This document shows positions 1-6,177 of a stretch of DNA of 15,156 nt, in pieces. The notes below the pieces were generated by a model. It worked only from the letters and a program-made list of their open reading frames with translations. It made no database searches and was not told the origin of the DNA. The translations under genes were made by a program, and so were the position numbers. The DNA comes from Nitrososphaerales archaeon TH1920 (GTDB taxonomy: Archaea; Thermoproteota; Nitrososphaeria; Nitrososphaerales; Nitrososphaeraceae). Every line of letters starts with the position of its first letter. Position 1 is the first letter of the stretch. Location of the stretch: the NCBI GenBank assembly GCA_014523495.1, contig JAATVM010000171.1, forward strand, positions 1 to 15,156. Reading direction: 5' to 3'.

Positions 1-312
1 CAGCATATGTGGTAATGGGATAATGCTGCCATTTACAACTTCATTCCCAATTACTATACAACAGTAACCGCCGTCTTTGGTGACTCTATAAACATGATTA
101 TCAAATATTTGAATCATTTCATCGAGATATTCACCTGTTTCTTTCCTTGCCTTTCCACGATAATATCCATTTTTTTCGACATGTGCTTCATAATCAATAG
201 CATTTCGATAAGGAGGAGAAGTAATTGTAAGTTGAATTAAATTTGCAGATAATTCTGAGAGAATCTTTCTACAATCTCCTTGCATTATGGAGTTTTGAAA
301 TTCAAGTAACAT
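1..312 (-). CDS. DNA methyltransferase, N4-cytosine/N6-adenine type (3' part beyond window)
   Basis: This is the first 104 codons of a gene that leaves the window at its left edge. The translation begins MLLEFQNSIMQGDCRKIL and reaches a TSPPY motif at residues 31-35. This is motif IV of the PF01555 methylase family, and an S in front of PPY is commonly seen in enzymes that make N4-methylcytosine. A catalytic motif near the N-terminus, with the SAM-binding FxGxG expected later, is the beta-class order; the SAM motif would lie outside the window. An in-frame TAA lies five codons before the ATG, so this start is well placed. Whether the enzyme is a solitary methylase or part of a restriction-modification system cannot be judged, because the downstream neighbour is not visible. 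Confidence 0.8.
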   Translation of the reverse strand, partial: MLLEFQNSIMQGDCRKILSELSANLIQLTITSPPYRNAIDYEAHVEKNGYYRGKARKETGEYLDEMIQIFDNHVYRVTKDGGYCCIVIGNEVVNGSIIPLPHML

Positions 313-420
313 GGAATTATGTTTTCTTTATGGATCCAGCCATATCCCTCATACTCAAAAAAAATACACTTGATGATAAATTAAATTGGTTAAACTAAAT
401 GGTAACATACAATTTCAAAA

Positions 421-792
421 AGTAAAATGAGACTGGTGGGCAATCATGATATGTAAAAGTTAACAGTACCCGCAGAATCTAATGAGCCAATGAGATTTTT
501 TGTATGTATGGGCCATAACATTCAGATGAGATAGTGGAATGAAATTGAAATTGAGAGAATACACTCTGATCAAGGTAAAAATATCACTGATGACAGATTA
601 CTAAAATCAATAAAGGATGATTGAACTGTTTTGTTTTGAGAGTCGAGGTACAAGAAATTCCGAGTTGGTGTAACTTTTCTCTCGCATTTTGTGTTGGTGG
701 GCTCATCAAATGAAAAAATGCCTTTAGAGATTTTATTTCATCAGACAAAATTAATCAATAACTGGTGTGAGTCTGGAATGGTTGCGTTTTAA
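421..792 (+). pseudogene. possible eroded reading frame in the 313-959 gene-poor stretch
   Basis: No intact gene is visible between 313 and 959. One plus-strand frame keeps a protein-like reading from about 457 to 792, interrupted by stops at 532-534 (TAG), 622-624 (TGA) and 637-639 (TGA). Its longest open block, 640-789, includes the stretch TFLSHFVLVGSSNEK. Three internal stops in about 112 codons is fewer than expected for DNA this AT-rich, which hints at a decayed gene, but I recognise no family. The word TGGTGGG occurs at 434 and 694 and inverted at 797, the outer two forming the 9-bp inverted pair ACTGGTGGG/CCCACCAGT around the block. That is too short to call an insertion sequence. Confidence 0.2.
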
Positions 793-959
793 TGGACCCA
801 CCAGTTACCTGAAACGTTAATTTAGTGTGCTCAACATAGAATAAAACGGATTACATAAATGAATCTCATCTCATAATAAATCATACAATATTTTGGAATA
901 TTTGCTGTAAATAATAATGACTCACACCCTCTGAACTATTCACGAAACTAATTGTACGT

Positions 960-2027
960 TTATTTTTCCAAAATAAATTCATCTACTGACATACCAAAGT
1001 GTCTCCCAGAAATGGTTTTCGTATAGGCTAAAACTTCGTCACCTACTTTTAAGTCTGTTACAGAGATCAATTTATTATCATTTGTAATTAATCTTATTGT
1101 TTCAGCATTTTGTAAAATTACAGATCCTTTATTATTATCAATTTGGGCCTTTACTAATCTCATTGGACGAGATTCTATTTTAGACCTTCCTACAGTCGAT
1201 TTTCTACTAGTACCATCCTTATTGACTACTAGGATTTCCACACCTGCTTCAAGCTCAGACAAATATTTTGTAGTTCCATCGGACATAGCAGTATAACAAT
1301 GAACAGCTCCAGCATTCACCCTAAATGGCCGTGGAGAAGTAAATGAAGAACCTATAGATTCGTTATGTACTAGAAACAAAAAATTCGAATTACTACCTAT
1401 TAGCATACCTTCACCCATAGTCATCATAGATACAGTATCTACGCATACCCTTTCTCCCATTCCTACATCTTTTAACTCGGTTATTTTTGCGTATTTTAGA
1501 TTGAAAGTAGGGTTATCAAGCAGGTCAGATGAATTTTCCACCTGTTTTAGATCATCCGTTTCCAAAATAACTCCATCAACACCAAGTTCTAGAACAGAGA
1601 ACATAGTTCTAATTTCACTAGAAGTTTTAGTAGTTGTGTATATTTTTGTTCCTGTCTTTTGGAGCATGGCTATTAGGTTTTCTAATGGAATAATCTTCCA
1701 ATCAGTGGCCTCAACAATTACAAATTCAGCTCCAACTTTGGAAGCCTGTATTATTTCTTCCAAATCATCATTATTTGATATCTTTTTTACGTAACCTATA
1801 CGTTTGTTCTCAAACTTTTTCTTGTATTCCTTTAATGAATCCAAAGTATCACATACAACAAAATCGGCATATTGAGAATGAAATATTGTTCTGAACTTTT
1901 TGTTTGTTATAACTGTAGGGTCAGCGTATATCAAAGACACGTTTGATACTCTGGATAAAAAATCATTCAGTTTTTCTCTGGCTACAAGCGGCTTTAGTAT
2001 GAGTTCTTTATTTTTTTGATCTGACAA
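960..2027 (-). CDS. aroB': 3-dehydroquinate synthase, archaeal type II (AroB')
   Basis: The enzyme performs the oxidative deamination and cyclisation of 2-amino-3,7-dideoxy-D-threo-hept-6-ulosonate to 3-dehydroquinate, the second step of the early shikimate route used by many archaea (MJ1249 family). The 355-residue length fits the family. Recognisable blocks are the GMGERVCVDTVSMM segment around residues 188-201, followed by the GEGMLIGS and RPFRVNAGAVHCY segments, and the C-terminal ESRPMRLVKAQI region. The start is TTG, and the first 20 nt overlap the end of the upstream ADH synthase gene, so the two are almost certainly co-transcribed and probably translationally coupled. No promoter of its own is seen. 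A cytosolic enzyme feeding aromatic amino acid synthesis is expected. Confidence 0.93.
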   Translation of the reverse strand: MSDQKNKELILKPLVAREKLNDFLSRVSNVSLIYADPTVITNKKFRTIFHSQYADFVVCDTLDSLKEYKKKFENKRIGYVKKISNNDDLEEIIQASKVGAEFVIVEATDWKIIPLENLIAMLQKTGTKIYTTTKTSSEIRTMFSVLELGVDGVILETDDLKQVENSSDLLDNPTFNLKYAKITELKDVGMGERVCVDTVSMMTMGEGMLIGSNSNFLFLVHNESIGSSFTSPRPFRVNAGAVHCYTAMSDGTTKYLSELEAGVEILVVNKDGTSRKSTVGRSKIESRPMRLVKAQIDNNKGSVILQNAETIRLITNDNKLISVTDLKVGDEVLAYTKTISGRHFGMSVDEFILEK

Positions 2028-2802
2028 TATTCCTTAATGCCTCTTTTGGATTTTCACTATTAAAAATTATTTTAGATAATGCATGGAGTATAAGTGGAGG
2101 ATTCTTGTGTTGGAATATGTTCCGCCCAAAGGTAACGCCAATGGCACCAGCTTGCATCGCACCGTCACACATTTCCAATATGTCTTCATCGGTAGTAGCT
2201 TTTGGTCCCCCAGCAATAACCACAGGAACAGGACATGTTCCTACGACTTTTTTAAAAGAATCACTATCGCCTGTGTATACAGTCTTGACGATATCAGCTC
2301 CTGCCTCCGCACCAACTCTGGCAACATGGGAGACTACATCTACATTATATGGATCTTTAATGTTTTCACCTCTAGGATACATCATTGCAATTAATGGAAC
2401 GTTCCATTCATTACATTTATCAGAAATCATCCCTAATTTCTGAAGCATTTCAGGTTCTTCCTTAGCACCAATATTTATATGAACCGAAATACCATCGGCG
2501 CCAAGTCTTATTGCATCTTCCACACCACCCATCTGTACTTTTTTATTCGGTGAAAGTCCTAGCGAAGTACTAGCCGATAAATGTGCAATTATTCCTACGG
2601 TTGGAGGTCGCGGCAGTGATTTGATAATTCCCTTGTTTATGATGATACTTGTAACACCAGATTTTTCACATTTGTAAATAAACCCATAAACATCTTCCAA
2701 TCCCGTGATTGGTCCATTTGTTATTCCATGGTCCATGGGGATACAAAGCATTTTACCATTATTTAGAATTCTTGATAGTCTTATTTCTCTGCCAATAGCC
2801 AT
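2008..2802 (-). CDS. aroA': 2-amino-3,7-dideoxy-D-threo-hept-6-ulosonate (ADH) synthase (AroA')
   Basis: This class I aldolase-like TIM barrel (MJ0400 family) performs the first step of the archaeal route to 3-dehydroquinate. The 264 residues carry the expected active-site features: IPMDHG at 21-26 (Asp24), MYPRG at 141-145 (Tyr142) and DIVKTVYTGD at 170-179. Lys173 is the presumed Schiff-base lysine, and GPKATTDED supplies phosphate-binding backbone near the C-terminus. Tyr142 and Lys173 keep the same relative spacing as the catalytic Tyr and Lys of MJ0400 as I recall them. ATG start, TATA-like box at 2830-2837. It is the first gene of a two-gene operon with aroB', overlapping it by 20 nt. 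Confidence 0.94.
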   Translation of the reverse strand: MAIGREIRLSRILNNGKMLCIPMDHGITNGPITGLEDVYGFIYKCEKSGVTSIIINKGIIKSLPRPPTVGIIAHLSASTSLGLSPNKKVQMGGVEDAIRLGADGISVHINIGAKEEPEMLQKLGMISDKCNEWNVPLIAMMYPRGENIKDPYNVDVVSHVARVGAEAGADIVKTVYTGDSDSFKKVVGTCPVPVVIAGGPKATTDEDILEMCDGAMQAGAIGVTFGRNIFQHKNPPLILHALSKIIFNSENPKEALRNIVRSKK

Positions 2803-2829
2803 TAATATGTAAATAATTTTCGTAGCTGA

Positions 2830-2837
2830 CTTAAAAG
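2830..2837 (-). promoter_or_regulatory. TATA-like box of aroA'-aroB'
   Basis: The minus-strand word CTTTTAAG is centred about 31 nt before the aroA' ATG, the position expected for a short-leader or leaderless archaeal promoter. No Shine-Dalgarno motif separates it from the start. Confidence 0.45.
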
Positions 2838-2967
2838 TGATATGTTTCTTGTATTTTCCTTATCTAAAAATTAAAAAAGAAATAATCCGTTTTTGAAGTT
2901 GCATAATAATAATCTAAAAACGAGATTAAATTAGAAAAACTCTAGTTTAACATGCGAGATATAACGC

Positions 2968-2987
2968 AAAAATTAATAATCAAAAAA
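2968..2987 (-). terminator. T-tract terminator after the PII gene
   Basis: On the minus strand a run of six T and then a run of five T follow the PII stop codon within about 25 nt, without a strong hairpin. This is the usual form of archaeal intrinsic termination and of aCPSF1-dependent U-rich termination sites. Confidence 0.5.
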
Positions 2988-2991
2988 TTTT

Positions 2992-3339
2992 TTACTTGAG
3001 TGCTCCATTTCCTCTTTTTTGGGTCCCTATATCTATCGCATCAGCAATTGTCGAGATGAAAATTTTTCCATCTCCTGGAGAACCGGTACTTACAGTATCC
3101 AAAATGGCTTTTACTACCTTATCAACTTCTGAATCATCCACAACAGTAGATAGACTTGCCCTAGCAGAAAATTCTGAAGTAAATTTCCCCGTGCCACGAC
3201 CAGATTGCACCACAGGTTTTTCACCTTTACCCCTGCCTTTTCCATCATATATGGTACATCCGCTAAGTCCTATTTTTTTTAATTCTTCATTTAACTCCGG
3301 GATTCTTTCGCTATGAACTATCGCTTCAATACGCTTCAT
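2992..3339 (-). CDS. glnK: PII nitrogen-regulatory protein (GlnB/GlnK family)
   Basis: PII proteins are trimeric sensors of ATP/ADP and 2-oxoglutarate that control ammonium transport and nitrogen enzymes. The family start MKRIEAIVHSER is clear, as are the B-loop TGSPGDGKIF at residues 85-94 and the closing AIDIGTQKRGN region. The T-loop, about residues 36-57, is rich in Gly, Lys and Arg and reads GEKPVVQSGRGTGKF. It has no tyrosine where proteobacterial PII is uridylylated, so that control is not possible here. I place the start at the ATG at 3339 (115 residues), because a longer TTG start at 3387 would add 16 hydrophobic residues with no family match, and a TATA-like box sits 27 nt before the ATG. 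No amtB is adjacent. The exact PII subtype is uncertain. Confidence 0.88.
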   Translation of the reverse strand: MKRIEAIVHSERIPELNEELKKIGLSGCTIYDGKGRGKGEKPVVQSGRGTGKFTSEFSARASLSTVVDDSEVDKVVKAILDTVSTGSPGDGKIFISTIADAIDIGTQKRGNGALK

Positions 3340-3361
3340 ATTTTCACATAAATATATAAAG

Positions 3362-3369
3362 AATATAAG
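3362..3369 (-). promoter_or_regulatory. TATA-like box of the PII gene
   Basis: Minus-strand CTTATATT is centred about 27 nt before the ATG at 3339. This supports the short, leaderless start rather than the TTG at 3387, which lies upstream of the box. Confidence 0.5.
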
Positions 3370-3550
3370 GTTTTCAAAAATCTTCAAATAAATTATAAAT
3401 ATAACTGCATTTTGTAAAATTAAAAAATTAGCATAATATTATGTTTTTAAATTAATATATCTGAGAATTGTAATTCTAAACAAATACAATCAGCACGAAA
3501 AATCAGAAAACTATAACGAAAAATGATTTCTTTAGTGTAGATTGAAAAGT

Positions 3551-3721
3551 ATGTCTAAACTAAAGTGGTGGTTTTCACCATTAGATGCTAGTTGTTGCAT
3601 CGCTTGTTTTTATTCTATTATATTGATACTGTATATGCGAACGTTAAGTCAGAAAGTACAATATCTTTATGTTTATGATATATTTACTATTAATAGATTA
3701 GATCAAAGATGTAAAATTTGA
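3551..3721 (+). CDS. putative 56-residue membrane peptide (doubtful)
   Basis: An ATG-started frame in an otherwise gene-free stretch between the PII gene and the secreted-protein gene encodes MSKLKWWFSPLDASCCIACF, then a hydrophobic run to about residue 29 that could form one membrane helix, then a basic tail. I recognise no family. An AT-rich word about 35-40 nt upstream could act as promoter. The 3' end runs into the T-rich region that would terminate the opposing gene. It may be a real small protein or chance; the rest of 3388-3743 shows nothing else I can support. Confidence 0.25.
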   Translation: MSKLKWWFSPLDASCCIACFYSIILILYMRTLSQKVQYLYVYDIFTINRLDQRCKI

Positions 3722-3733
3722 AATAAAATAAAC
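3710..3733 (-). terminator. T-rich terminator after the secreted repeat protein
   Basis: Minus-strand sequence just beyond the stop contains TTTATTTTATTT and then ATTTT, a T-rich tail without a hairpin, typical of archaeal termination. Confidence 0.4.
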
Positions 3734-3743
3734 TGATTTAAAT

Positions 3744-4382
3744 TTATTTAAATAAATCGATATCTAAAATATTTTTCATTTTATACAAAAATTCATCAAA
3801 AGTATTTTGATTCACTAGATTAGTAAAACTGTTATTATCAAAACTCTGTACAATTGTTGAATTATACATAGATTTTTGGAAAGATTGCTTTATTTTGTTT
3901 ACCGAATCTGAAGCAGTTTCATTATTTGCCTGAATTTGTTTACTAATGTTTAAAGTATTGTTGCTAAGGTTGCCCTGTATCTTTGGTTCGATAGGCACAT
4001 TTTGTGTTATATTACTTTTATTTTTATCCAAAGTTAGACTTGAAGGCAATTCGTTCTCAAAACTGCTTTTTATAGAATCTTTACTTATGTTGGCGGTGTC
4101 ACTAGTTAGCATATTTACAGTTTCTCCAATCATTCCATCTATTGAGCCAGATAAAACTTCATTTACTGCCTCAGTTATAGATGACGAGGCATCTGGAGAA
4201 CTTGGGGTAGGTCGTGTATTTGGGGATGTTACGTTGAGTAGTGTATTTGGGGATGTTACGTTGAGTAGTGTATTTGGGGATGTTACGTTGAGTTGTGCAC
4301 TGATTAGTCCATTGGTAGTAAATAAGACAAAGCTGATGAGAGTAGTGAGATAAGCGTAGTATAACCTGAAAATTCTTGACAC
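3744..4382 (-). CDS. secreted/surface protein with triplicated LNVTSPNTL repeat and many N-glycosylation sequons
   Basis: I do not recognise a family. The 212 residues begin with a probable signal peptide: basic residues, then a hydrophobic stretch at about 10-29 ending in GLISAQ, with likely cleavage after ISA. Three perfect copies of a nine-residue unit follow, then a low-complexity Asn/Ser/Thr-rich body with no other membrane segment. By my count about twelve N-X-S/T sequons lie after the signal peptide (NVT three times, NIS twice, NKS, NIT, NLS, NNT, NET, NST, NNS), as expected for a heavily N-glycosylated exported archaeal protein. There is no sortase or archaeosortase tail. The start is GTG with a TATA-like box 27 nt upstream. 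A 6-bp inverted repeat (CTTGAC/GTCAAG, 4375-4396) overlaps the start codon. Confidence 0.7.
   Translation of the reverse strand: MSRIFRLYYAYLTTLISFVLFTTNGLISAQLNVTSPNTLLNVTSPNTLLNVTSPNTRPTPSSPDASSSITEAVNEVLSGSIDGMIGETVNMLTSDTANISKDSIKSSFENELPSSLTLDKNKSNITQNVPIEPKIQGNLSNNTLNISKQIQANNETASDSVNKIKQSFQKSMYNSTIVQSFDNNSFTNLVNQNTFDEFLYKMKNILDIDLFK
4214..4294 (-). repeat. three tandem copies of a 27-bp unit
   Basis: Units at 4214-4240, 4241-4267 and 4268-4294 are identical apart from the last base of the third. The unit length is a multiple of three, so the coding frame is kept, and each unit encodes LNVTSPNTL or its junction variant. Near-complete identity at silent positions points to recent slippage or recombination. 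Confidence 0.95.
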
Positions 4383-4405
4383 TTGAAAAAGTCAAGCAAA
4401 TTACT

Positions 4406-4413
4406 AATAAATT
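4406..4413 (-). promoter_or_regulatory. TATA-like box of the secreted repeat protein
   Basis: Minus-strand AATTTATT is centred about 27 nt before the GTG start, consistent with a leaderless transcript. Confidence 0.45.
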
Positions 4414-4816
4414 ATCAGGTTCACATGTTATGTCTTCAAGGTAAACAATAGTGATCCTGAGATATAAAAAATTGAATTTGACTCATTAGAGTACGTCATT
4501 TTGATATTTTATGATTATTTTAGTCTAATGGCAAAAAGTTTTCTAATATTGAGAAATAGATCGACTGAAAAATCCAGAGCATAAATTGATTTTAGTTAGC
4601 AATCTTAATTCTCCTAAAATAAAAGTACCATATATTTGGCTTATTAAAGATTTCAAAGAAAACATTGTTGCTTTGTAACAAGTTCACTGTACTAGTTAAA
4701 ATCATTAGAATCGAGTTGTTGGGTACGAAATGGAAATTACGTATGATTATGTTACTAATTAGAAATATTATAAGCTGTGTTCGGATATATAGATATGCAA
4801 GAAATAAAATAAGGCA
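4414..4816 (+). other. AT-rich intergenic stretch with no supported gene
   Basis: Only short open frames occur here, for example an 18-codon frame from the ATG at 4529. A TTG-started frame from 4665 runs antisense into the CBS gene, is rich in Ile/Lys/Arg with no family resemblance, and I treat it as chance. No RNA-like fold was recognised by eye. Confidence 0.5.
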
Positions 4817-5449
4817 TTATTCCATTAAACGCCTGACATCTCCTTCCAATACACCAGATTCATTGTGAAGTCTATCTATGTGTTTTGAAAGACCTTCTTT
4901 CGTATCAAAAGGGGAACCACAATACGCGCAACTGAACTTTGCCTTACTAGTGTCCTTCACATATTCTATTGACTTGGTATCGATAATACAGACAGGTGTT
5001 CCATGAAGAACCTCATCTATAGCTGAAAGAGCAATTGTCTCCATTTTCCTGGAAATATCCTCACGAGAAATTATGCCGAGAACTGCAGAATATGCATGAA
5101 CCATTAATTGTCTTACATTACGTTTATTCATAATTGTAAGAGCATCTTTTATTGTGTTTTGTGGATTGACTGCAAGAACCGGTGATGTCATGATTTCCCT
5201 AAGTCTTATCTTGGAAGGATTCTTGCCTTCAGACGTTACTTTATAAAGTATATCAGTTTTGCTTACCATTCCTACTACTTCTCCCAAATGGGTTGCAAGG
5301 ACGCTGCGCTGGTTTCTTTCCTTCATTAACTTTATTGCTTCATCCAGAGTCTTATCTGCTTCAAGTATAATCGCATCACTATTCATTAAATTTCCAACAG
5401 GCCATGAAAGAAGCGATGAAATGCTTTCTGAAACTAAGGCGCTTGTCAT
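4817..5449 (-). CDS. CBS-domain pair with C-terminal C2H2 zinc finger
   Basis: The 210-residue protein has two CBS motifs, about residues 18-71 (ending GMVSKTDILYK) and 84-137 (ending GIISREDISRK). Such pairs usually bind adenine nucleotides or S-adenosyl ligands and act as energy or metabolite sensors. After a linker comes a complete C2H2 finger: Cys174-x2-Cys177-x12-His190-x4-His195, with the classical hydrophobic residues Phe181 and Leu187. A zinc finger next to a CBS pair suggests a ligand-controlled nucleic-acid or protein-binding factor, which is inference. ATG start, strong TATA at 5471-5480. It lies downstream of L13e on the same strand but has its own promoter. Confidence 0.9.
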   Translation of the reverse strand: MTSALVSESISSLLSWPVGNLMNSDAIILEADKTLDEAIKLMKERNQRSVLATHLGEVVGMVSKTDILYKVTSEGKNPSKIRLREIMTSPVLAVNPQNTIKDALTIMNKRNVRQLMVHAYSAVLGIISREDISRKMETIALSAIDEVLHGTPVCIIDTKSIEYVKDTSKAKFSCAYCGSPFDTKEGLSKHIDRLHNESGVLEGDVRRLME

Positions 5450-5470
5450 GAATCTATTAATAGGATGATA

Positions 5471-5480
5471 TATTTATATA
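5471..5480 (-). promoter_or_regulatory. TATA box of the CBS-zinc-finger gene
   Basis: Minus-strand TATATAAATA is centred 26 nt before the ATG. This is one of the clearest TATA boxes in the window and implies a leaderless mRNA independent of L13e. Confidence 0.65.
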
Positions 5481-5540
5481 TATCCACATTCGTTTAAATT
5501 TTTTTTGGACAAACATTGAATAGATATATCGAATGTAATA

Positions 5541-5569
5541 TAGGAATTCTATCCTAACAATATTAGGAT
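5541..5569 (-). terminator. overlapping alternative hairpins just after the L13e stop
   Basis: ATCCTAA (5551-5557) and TTAGGAT (5563-5569) form a perfect 7-bp stem with a 5-nt loop beginning 2 nt beyond the stop codon. The same TCCTA (5552-5556) can instead pair with TAGGA (5541-5545). The two stems exclude each other. A T-rich run follows only further down (about 5501-5508 reads A-rich on the coding strand), so a terminator or 3'-end processing signal is likelier than a classical bacterial terminator. Confidence 0.4.
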
Positions 5570-5571
5570 CA

Positions 5572-5841
5572 TTATTTGGTGCTCTTTGTAATTCTTTTTT
5601 GTTTTGCTTTACGAACTGTCTTTGGAACCGCCTCACCTAAAAAAGCCTTGAGTTGTTCAATATTTTCTTTATGGGTGGTTTTTCGCAAAGGATCAACTGG
5701 TATCTTTCTTTTTCTTGCGACACGCATATCTGTTACTCCTGATTGTACTAATTCATTCTTGGAGTAGCCTCTTCCCTGTCTGGTAATTAGGACGCCATTG
5801 CTTACTGTCTTGACTATTCCACGCTTTAAAATAGCCTTCAT
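5572..5841 (-). CDS. rpl13e: large ribosomal subunit protein eL13 (L13e)
   Basis: A short, strongly basic 89-residue protein of the archaeal/eukaryotic L13e family. The diagnostic segment is GRGYSKNELVQSGV at about 23-36, then ARKRKIPVDPLRKTTHKENIE at 42-62 (key residues R43, K44, P48, D50, R53, T56, H57, N60), followed by a basic tail. Eukaryotic homologues are about twice as long; archaeal ones are short like this. ATG start with a TATA-like box at 5861-5870. It stands alone, not in a ribosomal protein cluster, and is followed by a hairpin before the CBS-zinc-finger gene. Confidence 0.93.
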   Translation of the reverse strand: MKAILKRGIVKTVSNGVLITRQGRGYSKNELVQSGVTDMRVARKRKIPVDPLRKTTHKENIEQLKAFLGEAVPKTVRKAKQKRITKSTK

Positions 5842-5860
5842 ACTCTACAAAATTTAGAGC

Positions 5861-5870
5861 TCTAAATTAA
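5861..5870 (-). promoter_or_regulatory. TATA-like box of L13e
   Basis: Minus-strand TTAATTTAGA is centred about 25 nt before the ATG, again leaving little or no 5' leader. Confidence 0.45.
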
Positions 5871-5980
5871 AAGGTTTCTTGCCAGTTAGTAGATATTATA
5901 TAAGATTGATTCAGATTTTTCGATAAACTGGACGTGTGTGATGGAATCAACTTGAAATGGAAGTTAATCAACACTTTGAA

Positions 5981-5990
5981 TAAAATATAT
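5981..5990 (+). promoter_or_regulatory. TATA box of tRNA-Met
   Basis: TAAAATATAT lies about 42 nt before the first base of the mature tRNA, which would give a short 5' precursor removed by RNase P. Confidence 0.5.
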
Positions 5991-6027
5991 TATGTTTCAA
6001 AAAATCATTTTGTTCAAGGAGCTGAGC

Positions 6028-6102
6028 GCCGGGGTAGCTCAGCTTGGTCAGAGCGTTCGACTCATAATCGAAAGGCCGCGGGCTCAAGTCCCGCCTCCGG
6101 CA
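6028..6102 (+). tRNA. trnM: tRNA-Met (CAT), elongator
   Basis: A full cloverleaf can be drawn by hand. The acceptor GCCGGGG pairs with CTCCGGC (one G-T pair), the D stem is GCTC/GAGC, the anticodon stem is TTCGA/TCGAA around loop CTCATAA, the variable loop has 5 nt, and the T stem is GCGGG/CCCGC around CTCAAGT. The discriminator base is A at 6102, and CCA is not encoded. Anticodon CAT can mean initiator Met, elongator Met or Ile2. The anticodon stem lacks the three G:C pairs of an initiator, and the GCCGGGG acceptor with discriminator A matches archaeal elongator Met rather than Ile2. There is no intron at the usual 37/38 site. Confidence 0.95.
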
Positions 6103-6107
6103 CATAA

Positions 6108-6112
6108 TTTTT
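6108..6112 (+). terminator. T5 terminator of the tRNA
   Basis: A run of five T starts 6 nt past the tRNA 3' end, as commonly seen for archaeal tRNA genes. Confidence 0.5.
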
Positions 6113-6146
6113 AAAACTCGAAGGACATTTCCCAAAAAATAAAGAG

Positions 6147-6154
6147 ATATTTAT
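6147..6154 (+). promoter_or_regulatory. TATA-like box of the DedA gene
   Basis: ATATTTAT is centred about 27 nt before the TTG at 6178, which supports that TTG as the real start of a leaderless message. Confidence 0.5.
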
Positions 6155-6177
6155 GCCATCCATTTTCTAACAATTAA

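Noticed and set aside
432..805. Inverted 9-mers as terminal inverted repeats of an insertion sequence
   Set aside because: Similarity does not extend beyond nine bases, there is no target-site duplication and no recognisable transposase, so it is not reported as a mobile element.
3340..3387. Longer PII start at TTG 3387
   Set aside because: It would add 16 hydrophobic residues not seen in PII proteins, and the likely TATA box lies downstream of it.
3565..3582. TGGTG/CACCA hairpin as a structured RNA
   Set aside because: A five-base stem is too short to separate from chance, and it lies inside the possible small ORF with no flanking RNA-like structure.
3946..4353. A 135-codon plus-strand open frame opposite the secreted-protein gene
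   Set aside because: It is the antisense shadow of the repeat protein. The minus-strand frame has a signal peptide, sequons and a TATA box, while this one has a TTG-type start and no family resemblance.
4171..4395. A second minus-strand frame across the 27-bp repeats encoding repeated TTQRNIPKY units
   Set aside because: The 27-bp period keeps every frame open, so a repetitive shadow is expected. It has no signal peptide, and the other frame continues for 212 residues.
4665..4868. A 67-codon plus-strand frame rich in Ile, Leu, Lys and Arg
   Set aside because: TTG start, no recognisable family, no clear promoter, and it runs antisense into the CBS-zinc-finger gene.
6028..6102. Initiator tRNA-Met or tRNA-Ile2 as the identity of the CAT tRNA
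   Set aside because: The anticodon stem lacks the three G:C pairs of an initiator, and the GCCGGGG acceptor matches archaeal elongator Met rather than Ile2.
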